A stretch of DNA of 18,673 nucleotides, taken from Planctomycetaceae bacterium (lineage in GTDB: Bacteria > Planctomycetota > Planctomycetia > Planctomycetales > Planctomycetaceae). Every line of letters begins with the position of its first letter. Position 1 is the stretch's first letter. The position numbers and the translations under genes were made by a program. Below are positions 7,784-14,525 of this stretch, in pieces. The stretch spans positions 1 through 18,673 of the forward strand of contig JALTOP010000208.1 of NCBI GenBank assembly GCA_027000105.1, given 5' to 3'. The notes below the pieces were generated by a model, which had not been told where the DNA came from, did no database searches, and worked only from the letters and a program-made list of their open reading frames with translations.

Positions 7784-8848
7784 TCAGCGCAAAAAACGGA
7801 CATTGCCACACGTATCGAACTGCACTTGAGTGGAACTCCACTGTAGTGGACTACCCGATTCCGGCTGGACAAGCCAGGCTGCTGGTGGTTCACTGGCCAA
7901 GGCGCGATATCCGAGATAACTTGTCGAAACCCGCGGGTTGATTTCCAGTATCTGCACCGGACGGTCGGAATCCGGAAGAAGCAGAAAATCGAAGCCGATA
8001 TAGCCACGCAACCCCGTCAATTCTTTCACAATTTGTTCGGCTATTTTCCTGATTTCCCGCTCGTAGCCGCACTCGTACGGGACAACACCTCCCCGGTATT
8101 CCAATCCATCGAAAAACTGCTTCGTCAACGGGCACCAGGTGATACGTTTTCTGTCGGGTGATTTCCCGTCATCAGGCGAAAGCCTGTCAGATGAAATCAG
8201 ACAGGCAATCGAAACCTGTTCGCCGGAGAGAAAAGGTTGTAGCAGATAGGGGGGAAAATCGTGCTCAGTCGTACGGCGGGACAGAAAATCCGTCCAGTTT
8301 TTCCGCGATTCGATTATCGCGGTCATTGTCGAACCGGCCCCCCATTGCGGTTTCACAATAAAAGGGAACGGCAGGGGAAATTCGGAATCTTCCGTCAAAT
8401 CATTCTGCCACTGATACGTTTGCGGTGTCGCAATTCCCCGCTTCAGACAGAATTGATAAAACTGCCACTTGTCCGCACAGATCCGCGCTGCTTCCAGACT
8501 GCTCATCAACCGATTCAATCCGTTTTTCTGGAGCCATTCGATCCGGTTGCAGAGAATGCCTTCCAATTCAGGTGAAATGATGAGGGTACCTTCGCAATCA
8601 CCGGCCAGTTTCTGGAACATCTCCCATTCCTGTTCGGAAGATGAGACATCGAAAACATCCAGTCCGGAAAGATCGCTCAAAGAAACCCGTTGATCGCGCG
8701 TCGTGCAGACATCATATCGGCCAGATCGAAGAAGATCCTCGCAAACTGCCTCGAGCATCGAACGTCCTTCGGTCACCAGCGATTCCGGTAACTCCTGCTC
8801 GGCCCAGGCACCACTGCATAAAAACTCCGAGACAAAGATCGATTTCAA
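7784..8848 (-). CDS. ATP-grasp domain ligase
   Basis: A 354-aa ATP-grasp enzyme that should join a carboxylate to an amine or thiol through an acyl-phosphate. The N-terminal domain starts KSIFVSEFLCSGAW and includes ELPESLVTEG (19-28). The ATP-grasp core shows K127 (ADKW), IVKPQWGAGST with K166, the Gly-rich loop (170-173), E210, FDF with D287, and the metal-binding EINPR (E302, N304). The N-terminal pattern reminds me of the ATP-grasp proteins found with tetrahydromethanopterin/methanofuran-type C1 genes (MfnD-like tyramine-glutamate ligases), pathways known in planctomycetes; this is a memory-based lead, not a demonstrated assignment. The start is TTG 8848, which matches where the family begins. 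It heads a probable operon with the comB-like gene and a glycosyltransferase. A hairpin and T-tract lie in its leader. Confidence 0.8.
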   Translation of the reverse strand: MKSIFVSEFLCSGAWAEQELPESLVTEGRSMLEAVCEDLLRSGRYDVCTTRDQRVSLSDLSGLDVFDVSSSEQEWEMFQKLAGDCEGTLIISPELEGILCNRIEWLQKNGLNRLMSSLEAARICADKWQFYQFCLKRGIATPQTYQWQNDLTEDSEFPLPFPFIVKPQWGAGSTMTAIIESRKNWTDFLSRRTTEHDFPPYLLQPFLSGEQVSIACLISSDRLSPDDGKSPDRKRITWCPLTKQFFDGLEYRGGVVPYECGYEREIRKIAEQIVKELTGLRGYIGFDFLLLPDSDRPVQILEINPRVSTSYLGYRALASEPPAAWLVQPESGSPLQWSSTQVQFDTCGNVRFLR

Positions 8849-8881
8849 CTTCAGGTCTGTCCTCGGGGGAGATAAAGGGAA

Positions 8882-8934
8882 GGAAAAATAGAAAACGCCG
8901 GCACCGCTCAGAGGGGGGTTGAGCGATGACGGCG
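8882..8934 (-). terminator. Terminator-like hairpin in the ATP-grasp operon leader
   Basis: CGCCG (8896-8900) pairs with CGGCG (8930-8934) and CGCTCA (8905-8910) with TGAGCG (8920-8925), separated by a symmetric 4/4 internal loop and closed by a nine-base G/C-biased loop. On the minus strand the stem runs straight into TTTTCTATTTTTCC. The TTG start of the ATP-grasp gene is only about 35 bp further on. No minus-strand gene lies just upstream, so premature termination (attenuation) is a better fit than an end-of-gene terminator. Confidence 0.5.
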
Positions 8935-8982
8935 GTTAGCAATAATCTTCAGCAGGTCTCTCATGATGAACGAGGAGGTTTC

Positions 8983-9277
8983 ATGCTGATTCATCCTGCC
9001 TCAATTTCAGATATCGACACACCTGAAGCGAAAAAACAATTCTCTTCCCCAATTTCGTTTTGTGCAGATTATTCGGCAGAAAACAGTTTATGCGGGTTAC
9101 TCCCATTTTATCCGTTTGAACGCCTGGAACAGAAAGGAAGCATTCCTCGGGCTTCAGTTGAAACGGGCGATTCCAGGGACTGTTTCAGTGACAATATGCC
9201 TTGCCTGCTGCTGGCTGGCCTTAAACTCTGCGGAAAAAAACGCTACAGTCCCGACTGGTGATTTTGTTGGAGATTGA
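8983..9277 (+). CDS. Possible small membrane-anchored protein, maybe frameshifted
   Basis: Unrecognised. A strong ribosome binding site (GAGGAGG, about 8972-8978) precedes ATG 8983. That frame stays open to 9261 (92 aa), but its second half looks unnatural. The +1 frame from about 9035 to 9277 reads like a real protein: QIIRQKTVYAGYSHFIRLN, then a hydrophobic helix VSVTICLACCWLAL. Removing one A from the six-A run at 9031-9036 would fuse the two into a 97-aa protein ending 15 bp before the next gene, which has its own GGGAG site. So either this is a short gene as it stands, a frameshifted gene, or two overlapping unlikely frames. I favour a single frameshifted gene co-transcribed with the following membrane protein, with low confidence. 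Confidence 0.35.
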
Positions 9278-9292
9278 AACGGGAGCAGAACT

Positions 9293-10408
9293 GTGCAGGA
9301 GTCTTTTCATGAACCGGCTTTTTTTCGCTGGAGACGCGCTTTCCCGTGGCTGCATCTTTTGCGCATCCCGGGAATTGCATTTCGCACGCAAATTCTGTTG
9401 GTCGGGTTTTTAACCGCTTTTTTCTATCTTGTTTGCGGACTCGTTGCACGAACGCTCACAGACCAGACAACACGAGCGGTCGAACCGGGAGTGATCAGCG
9501 AAACCGGTCTTCTATCAGCAAGACAGAATCTGTTCCATGACGCTGCCGATCTTGCCGAACAGGCTGTCGCTCCCAATATCGTCATGTTCAACCTGACAGA
9601 CCGCCTGAAGTCTCTGGAATTTTCGCCTCTCATTCTCGCTGATTTGCTTTACTGGTTCAATTTTCTGTTCTTTGGAATCATCATCTGCAGAATGGCCTGC
9701 GCGGAATTTACCCAGGGAAAAGGGGTTTGTCTGGAACGTGCTTCCGTCTTCGCATTGAAGAAACTGCCCGCGGTGCTGACCGGCATTCTGTTTCCGCTTT
9801 TTCTGGCCGCCCTTGTTTTCCTGTTTGTCTTTGGGATATTGGCAATCGGAAAGATACCTGTTATCGGTCTGTGGGTAGGCGGGATTCTGTATGGTGCGAC
9901 AATTCCGCTTCTTTTTTTCGCAGCGGTTCTGATGATTGGTTTGGGAATCGGCTGGCCGATGATTCTCAGTGTGATTGCCTGCGAAAACTCGGACAGCTTC
10001 GATGCATTCAGCCGCACCTTCGACTATCTTCGTTCCCGGTTACCTGTCATCCTCGCCGCTTTTGCGATCACGATGGCAGTGGGAATCCTGATTGTTGGAT
10101 GTGCGGAAGAAGTTTCCCGCCTCGCCATTCAACAAATCGATATCCTGCAAAACAGAATGGATAGCCTTTTGACAGAACAACAGGCCCGGCAACCAGATCG
10201 ATTCCGACACCTCTGGCTGACCCTGTGGAGTAACTTGCTGCATGGGTATCTTGTTGCCTACTACTGGTGCACCGTTTGCGGGATATACATCCTCACCAGG
10301 CAAAGCGTCGACCAGACTCCTGTTGATGAATTTCAACAGGAACCAGGTCTCGAACAGGCAACAGATATCCAACAAACTGAAAATGAGGAAAACGGAACTG
10401 GTGCTTGA
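9293..10408 (+). CDS. Multi-pass membrane protein of unknown function
   Basis: A 371-aa integral membrane protein starting at GTG 9293, with a GGGAG ribosome binding site at 9281-9285. Hydrophobic segments lie at about 33-53, 115-135, 159-184, 192-228 (probably two helices), 250-271 and 309-335. Between the last two is a polar coiled stretch (about 272-305), and the C-terminal 35 residues are Gln/Glu-rich. A cytoplasmic-looking loop has CENSDSFDAFSRTFDYLRSR (230-249), a pattern I associate with planctomycete membrane proteins without known function. No catalytic motif is evident. Its stop TGA abuts, with no intervening base, the stop of the convergent DUF1559 gene, so no independent terminator can fit between them. 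Confidence 0.75.
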   Translation: MQESFHEPAFFRWRRAFPWLHLLRIPGIAFRTQILLVGFLTAFFYLVCGLVARTLTDQTTRAVEPGVISETGLLSARQNLFHDAADLAEQAVAPNIVMFNLTDRLKSLEFSPLILADLLYWFNFLFFGIIICRMACAEFTQGKGVCLERASVFALKKLPAVLTGILFPLFLAALVFLFVFGILAIGKIPVIGLWVGGILYGATIPLLFFAAVLMIGLGIGWPMILSVIACENSDSFDAFSRTFDYLRSRLPVILAAFAITMAVGILIVGCAEEVSRLAIQQIDILQNRMDSLLTEQQARQPDRFRHLWLTLWSNLLHGYLVAYYWCTVCGIYILTRQSVDQTPVDEFQQEPGLEQATDIQQTENEENGTGA

Positions 10409-11424
10409 TTAAAATTCACCCAGCACTTCGCCCCCGGCTCGGGTACCCAGTGCCCGCCAGATTGAAAGATCGATATTCTCGCTGATCGAGCGAACCGATC
10501 CATCCAGCAAGCTGACATTCACCATCCCCGTGTGATAGCTTCGGGAAGTCACAATTGCGTAACTGGGACTGCCCGCGGAACCGTTTTTCCCTTCCTGCCA
10601 GGAATTGTAATCCATTTCTGGATACAGAGTGCCCGATTGCGTGAAATTTACAATTGTATTGGGAAGCAAAGTCACCGTGAAACCGGAGTGATGAACCCGT
10701 CCATCGGGCCATTCGGTATGTCCCGTATTTTTGAATTGCGCACCCGATGCGATGATGGTCTGGACTTCCGAAATTGTACTCGGAATCGCTGTTGTCGCAG
10801 GGCCACCGTTTCGCATATAGGGAGTCCATGCCTTCACTTCCGCAGCGACAAGTGTGTTTGAAGAACCATCGGTCGCATCCTTGAAACTGATTCTACTGTT
10901 GGGGAAAAACATTCCATCTCCCCCACGACCGGTTGTCGGATCAAACACAAACCACGTTCCGTAATTGAAAGTGTAGGAAGTCGGGTAAAGCGTCACTTTC
11001 CGCCTCCAGGATTTCTCGCCTCGTCGCTTTTCGCATCGGAAGGACAGGCATAGGTCGGGATTTTCAAACCATCGATGGCAGTCTGAAAATCCCAGCCGAC
11101 CGTCAAATCGACAAGGTTGGCCAGATTTCCCTGCTCCAAAAATGGAAGAATTCGACCATGGACACCCCACGAACCATTATTTCCGGTCGATGTCACATTC
11201 AAATCAACCGAAGCCCCCATCGGGAACACAGTGTAGGCATCAGCGTAGTTATGCAGCGCCAAGGCAAGCTGTTTCAAGTTGTTTTTACAGGAAGATCGGC
11301 GGGCCGCTTCACGAGCCTGCTGGACGGCTGGAAGAAGTAACGCAACAAGTACCGCAATGATGGCTATTACCACCAACAGTTCAATCAACGTAAAGGCATT
11401 CCGCTTACTGGAAGATGATGACAC
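10409..11424 (-). pseudogene. DUF1559 prepilin-like protein, frameshifted
   Basis: Planctomycete DUF1559 family protein with a type IV pilin-like N-terminus, about 338 aa if repaired. GTG 11424, preceded by a G6 ribosome-binding-like run, starts MSSSSSKRNAFTLIELLVV: the prepilin peptidase motif and a hydrophobic helix through about residue 32, then AVQQAREAARRSSCKNNLKQ, the family hallmark. The C-terminus has SLLDGSVRSISENID and LGTRAGGE, both diagnostic. The N-terminal frame ends at TGA 10993-10995 right after ARNPGGGK, while the rest continues in the -1 frame as KVTLYPTSYTFNYG. Adding one A to the AAA run of GGCGGAAAG repairs it. No canonical slippery heptamer is visible. Family members are secreted or surface-associated, exact role unsettled. 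A stand-alone N-terminal fragment of 143 aa would be made if the shift is real. Confidence 0.88.
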
Positions 11425-11450
11425 AACTAACCCCCCTGTTTCTTCGTTTT

Positions 11451-11480
11451 ATTGTACTTTTTTGTATTATTAACGGTAAA
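11451..11480 (-). promoter_or_regulatory. Possible DUF1559 promoter at the edge of repeat B
   Basis: On the minus strand TTTACC (11475-11480) and TACAAT (11451-11456) are 18 bp apart, about 27 bp before the GTG start. The putative -35 lies inside the first bases of repeat copy B. Matches to the sigma-70 consensus are 4/6 and 5/6, so this is tentative. Confidence 0.3.
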
Positions 11481-11559
11481 TGTTTGCGAACGGTGCGAAA
11501 ACTTTTGAAAATCCCATTTTGGTTACGGCGGTCAGGACAGACCAGCCGTGCTGGGTTGT
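11473..11559 (+). repeat. Dispersed stem-loop repeat, copy B
   Basis: Second copy of the 83-87 bp repeat, same orientation as copy A, with 82 of 87 positions matching by eye. The GC-rich stem CGGCGGTC/GACC-A-GCCG is fully kept, while one substitution (A to G) falls in its loop. The weaker AT-rich stem is partly disrupted (AAATGTTT). It lies immediately upstream of the DUF1559 gene. Confidence 0.9.
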
Positions 11560-11724
11560 ACACAGGCACCAGATGCCGTCATTATCCCGCGTTTTGCCCA
11601 TTCCGATTGGCGACAACAAGTCGATGATAACGACTGTCCAACATGGACGAGTCTACTCAGAATTCGAACGTATGGCAACTCGTTCTACGAGCAGGGTGTC
11701 CTTCTCGCATAAATTCAGCCTCTC

Positions 11725-13398
11725 TTACCTGCCCAACCGTGATTGAATTTCTTCGGTCACTTTATTGATGGGGATGCGTTCCTGTTTGAGTGTGTCGCGG
11801 TCTCGTAATGTTACCGTTTGATCGTCCGCGGTTTGACCATCAACAGTGATACAGAATGGGGTTCCGATTTCATCCTGCCTGCGATATCTCCTGCCGATCG
11901 CTCCCTGTTGATCATATTGCGCGCTGATCCCGGCTTCGCGAAATTCGTGATAGATTTTCGCTGCAACTTCCGGCATTCCTTCTTTTTTGATCAACGGGAA
12001 AATAGCCGCCTTGACCGGTGCCAATCGGGGATGCAATTTCAGCACCGTTCGCGATTGCATCTTTCCTTTATCGTCCGGCTGTTCATCCTGCTGATACGCT
12101 TCACACAAAAACGCCAGCGTTCCACGATCCGCCCCGGCTGAAGGCTCGATCACATGAGGCACAAACCGCTCACGCGCCTGGTCATCGAAATAGGAAAGAT
12201 CCTTCCCTGATCCCCGATGTTTCGGCTGCCCATGTTCGTTCAGTTCAACATTCAAATCGCTATCCAGTTTTCCCTCCATGTGCGAACGCAAGTCGAAATC
12301 TCCCCGGTGGGCCACTCCTTCCAACTCGCCATATTCTCCTTCAGAAAGGAACGGAAACGCATATTCGATATCGGCCGTCCCGACGGAATAGTGAGCCAGT
12401 TCTTCCTTGTGATGTTCCCGCAAAATCAGATGCTCGGCTGCAATCCCCAACGACGTGTACCAGTTGAACCGGCGGTTGCGCCAATATTCGTACCACTGGG
12501 ACGATTCATCCGGATGACAGAAAAACTCAATCTCCATCTGCTCAAATTCCCGTGAACGGAATGTGAAATTTCTTGGCGTGATCTCATTGCGAAAACTTTT
12601 CCCGATCTGTGCAATCCCGAACGGAATTTTCACACGCGAACTGTCAACCACATTTTTGAAATTGACGAAAATTCCCTGCGCGGTTTCCGGACGCAAGAAC
12701 GCCGCATCATCCGCTCCACCCAATGCCCCGAGCGTTGTTTTGAACATCAAATTGAATTCGCGTGGTTCGGTCAGCGTTCCTTTCCGCGTTGCTTCCGGAG
12801 CAACAGCTTCCTGCAGATTATCGATACTGCTGATCGGTAGTACTTCGCTGAGCCAGTTGATTTTATCGCGATATTTCGATTTTAATCCGAAGAACTTGAG
12901 TGCATTAGCTGTGATGCTCTCCTCCACTTCTTCGCCCGGTTCCATACTTGTGATAAACGCCTTGACTGTCTCAACAGTGACTTCATCAGAACCTTCCGAT
13001 TTTGTTTTGCGTTCTGCTTCCGCCCAGCGGCCTCGCATGTGATCGAAGCGGTACCGTTTTTTCGATTCAGTGCAATCAACCATGAAATCGTGGAACAGAT
13101 CGTAATGCCCGGAACACTTCCAGACTTGCGGGTGCATGATGATCGACGATTCGAGTCCGACCATCGCAAACGGTTTCGGTGCATTTTCCAGACAGCTCAA
13201 TTCATCATGCGTCGAAACCATATCCTCCCACCAGGCATTGCGAACATTCCGCTTCAGTTCAGTTCCCAACGGGCCGTAATCCCAGAAACCGTTCACACCG
13301 CCGTAAATTTCAGAAGACTGAAAGAGAAACCCTCTCCGTTTGCAAAGGGCAACAATCTGCTCCATCCTGTTTTCATCGTTTTTCTTCTGGTTGCTCAT
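11725..13398 (-). CDS. glyQS: Glycyl-tRNA synthetase, single-chain alpha2 type
   Basis: Charges tRNA-Gly with glycine in the cytoplasm; class II synthetase of the eukaryote/archaea-like homodimeric type rather than the alpha2beta2 GlyQ/GlyS form. Length 557 aa, normal for the group. Visible features: an N-terminal segment with RRGFLFQSSEIYGG and GFWDYGPLG, the motif-2 region GKSFRNEITPRNFTFRSREF, EQMEIEFF, and the C-terminal anticodon-binding domain starting near HPRLAPVKAAIFPL and ending in RDRDTLKQERIPINKV. The start is ATG 13398; upstream GAAGAA is a weak ribosome binding site. A doubled 20-bp element lies 21 bp before the start. No T-box-like leader is visible. It is divergent from def, with 375 bp between starts. 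Confidence 0.96.
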   Translation of the reverse strand: MSNQKKNDENRMEQIVALCKRRGFLFQSSEIYGGVNGFWDYGPLGTELKRNVRNAWWEDMVSTHDELSCLENAPKPFAMVGLESSIIMHPQVWKCSGHYDLFHDFMVDCTESKKRYRFDHMRGRWAEAERKTKSEGSDEVTVETVKAFITSMEPGEEVEESITANALKFFGLKSKYRDKINWLSEVLPISSIDNLQEAVAPEATRKGTLTEPREFNLMFKTTLGALGGADDAAFLRPETAQGIFVNFKNVVDSSRVKIPFGIAQIGKSFRNEITPRNFTFRSREFEQMEIEFFCHPDESSQWYEYWRNRRFNWYTSLGIAAEHLILREHHKEELAHYSVGTADIEYAFPFLSEGEYGELEGVAHRGDFDLRSHMEGKLDSDLNVELNEHGQPKHRGSGKDLSYFDDQARERFVPHVIEPSAGADRGTLAFLCEAYQQDEQPDDKGKMQSRTVLKLHPRLAPVKAAIFPLIKKEGMPEVAAKIYHEFREAGISAQYDQQGAIGRRYRRQDEIGTPFCITVDGQTADDQTVTLRDRDTLKQERIPINKVTEEIQSRLGR

Positions 13399-13773
13399 TT
13401 TTCAATTCTTCTTGTTGTAATAAACGTGTCGTATAAACAATAAACGTGCCGTATAATCAGAGACCCGAAAAGTCCCATTTCGCCTTCTGATCGACCGATG
13501 ATGGAATCACCAATACTGACGTGCCCGCTAGCACACCCGAATTCAACGCCTGACCAACGCTCATCATTTTTTCAGACGTTACCCACAATCCCGTTTTCTT
13601 TCATCTTTAGCTGCGCAGAAACAGGAAATAGGCCAGGAATTTTGTGACCAGTTATAGTATAATGGCGATCGATCTACCTTCGAGGAAATCCGATTTATAT
13701 CGGAATTCCGGAAACAGTGGTCATTAATCCACTTAATTCCACTTATTTAAGTAGTCTTCAAGCCCGGTGTTTT
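13399..13773. other. Divergent glyQS/def regulatory region
   Basis: A 375-bp gap where the predominant coding strand switches from minus to plus. It holds the doubled 20-bp element near glyQS, a possible TATAAT -10 for def at 13658-13663 (no good -35), a hairpin TCCGAT-TTAT-ATCGGA (13689-13704), and repeated TTAATCCAC/TTAATTCCAC just before def. I find no exact DnaA box and no RNA gene. Confidence 0.6.
13419..13458 (-). repeat. 20-bp tandem repeat upstream of glyQS
   Basis: AATAAACGTGTCGTATAAAC (13419-13438) is followed directly by AATAAACGTGCCGTATAATC (13439-13458), 18 of 20 matching. On the minus strand each contains CACGTTTATT, and the proximal copy matches the element upstream of the LptF-family gene. 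The position just before glyQS suggests promoter or operator function. Confidence 0.85.
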
Positions 13774-14358
13774 ATGGAAATTGTCCTCTATCCGCATCCT
13801 GCGTTACGATTCAAATCAGTTGATGTACAGGAGATCAATGCTTCTTTGCGAAAAACGGTCGAGGAAATGTTTGATCTCATGTACGCCGCCCACGGAATCG
13901 GCCTGGCTGCGAACCAGGTCGCCCTGCCGTACCGCCTGTTTCTGATCAATTTGACGGCTGATCCCGAACTGAAAGAGGAAGAAAAGGTCTTTATTAACCC
14001 GCAAATCCTTAAAAGACGTGGACATACGTGCGGTGAAGAGGGTTGTCTCAGTTTCCCGGAACTTTATGGCACTGTCGAGCGTTCAGAGGAGATCGTCATT
14101 GAGGCGTTCGATCTTCAAGGGAATCTGGTTCGCTACGAATTGAACGATCTTGCTTCCCGAGCCGTTCAGCACGAATATGATCATATCGATGGAATCTTGT
14201 TTATTGACCGCATGTCGGAAGAAGAGCGGAAGCTGGCTGCTCCGTTCGTAGATGATTTTGAATCGCAGTTTCGCAACCAGCAAAAAAACGAGATCATTCC
14301 TGGCGATGAGGTGCTGATCAATCAGATCAAAGCGATGGCGAACTTGCAACAGGCATAA
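13774..14358 (+). CDS. def: Peptide deformylase
   Basis: Removes the N-formyl group from nascent proteins as they leave the ribosome. The protein is 194 aa from ATG 13774 (MEIVLYPHPALR, the usual start); the frame is open back to 13717 but those 19 residues are unlike the family. All three deformylase motifs are intact: GIGLAANQ (41-48), EGCLS (89-93, metal ligand C91) and QHEYDH (132-137, ligands H133 and H137, catalytic E134). The C-terminal extension after about 160 is hydrophilic. No strong ribosome binding site precedes the ATG. It is followed on the same strand by fmt after a gap containing a short tandem repeat and repeat copy C, a functional pair of deformylase and formyltransferase. 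Confidence 0.97.
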   Translation: MEIVLYPHPALRFKSVDVQEINASLRKTVEEMFDLMYAAHGIGLAANQVALPYRLFLINLTADPELKEEEKVFINPQILKRRGHTCGEEGCLSFPELYGTVERSEEIVIEAFDLQGNLVRYELNDLASRAVQHEYDHIDGILFIDRMSEEERKLAAPFVDDFESQFRNQQKNEIIPGDEVLINQIKAMANLQQA

Positions 14359-14382
14359 AAATAGCCCGAACCAGATAGTTTT

Positions 14383-14412
14383 CAGTTGGACACAGTTGAA
14401 TACAGTTGAAAC
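14383..14412 (+). repeat. Three 10-bp direct repeats
   Basis: CAGTTGGACA, CAGTTGAATA and CAGTTGAAAC follow each other at exact 10-bp spacing (14383, 14393, 14403), about one DNA helical turn. They lie between def and repeat copy C. Cooperative protein binding or simple slippage could explain them. Confidence 0.85.
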
Positions 14413-14425
14413 GGATCAGGGATTT

Positions 14426-14508
14426 CCCAGCACGGCTGGTCTGTTCTGACCGCCGTAACCAAAATGAGATTCTCAAAAGTTTTCGCACCGTTCGTAAACT
14501 TTTAACGT
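14426..14508 (-). repeat. Dispersed stem-loop repeat, copy C (inverted)
   Basis: Third copy, in opposite orientation to A and B, between def and fmt. Over 83 bp it differs from copy A at 5 positions by eye. Both potential stems are kept, including CGGCGGTC/GACC-A-GCCG. Because it lies inside a likely def-fmt transcript, its hairpins would be formed in the mRNA just ahead of the fmt start. Confidence 0.9.
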
Positions 14509-14525
14509 TAGTAGCACGGATGAGT

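Larger units (their letters stand above)
11425..11724. other. Intergenic region with repeat copy B
   Basis: A 300-bp gap between the glyQS stop and the DUF1559 start, both minus strand. It holds repeat copy B (11473-11559) and a small hairpin CTCGT-TCT-ACGAG (11679-11691) just after glyQS that lacks a T-tract. I see no gene in it. Confidence 0.6.

Noticed and set aside
7662..7841. 60-residue N-terminal extension of the ComB-like protein
   Set aside because: It overlaps the ATP-grasp gene and resembles nothing in the family; ATG 7661 has a ribosome binding site.
11679..11691. CTCGT-TCT-ACGAG hairpin after glyQS as a terminator
   Set aside because: Only five base pairs and no T-tract in the direction of glyQS transcription.
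13717..13773. 19-residue N-terminal extension of peptide deformylase
   Set aside because: Deformylases begin at the MEIVLYPHP type sequence, and the extension covers short DNA repeats.
14406..14525. N-terminal extension of Fmt by about 40 residues
   Set aside because: The extension is a translation of repeat copy C and the Fmt family begins at MNIV.
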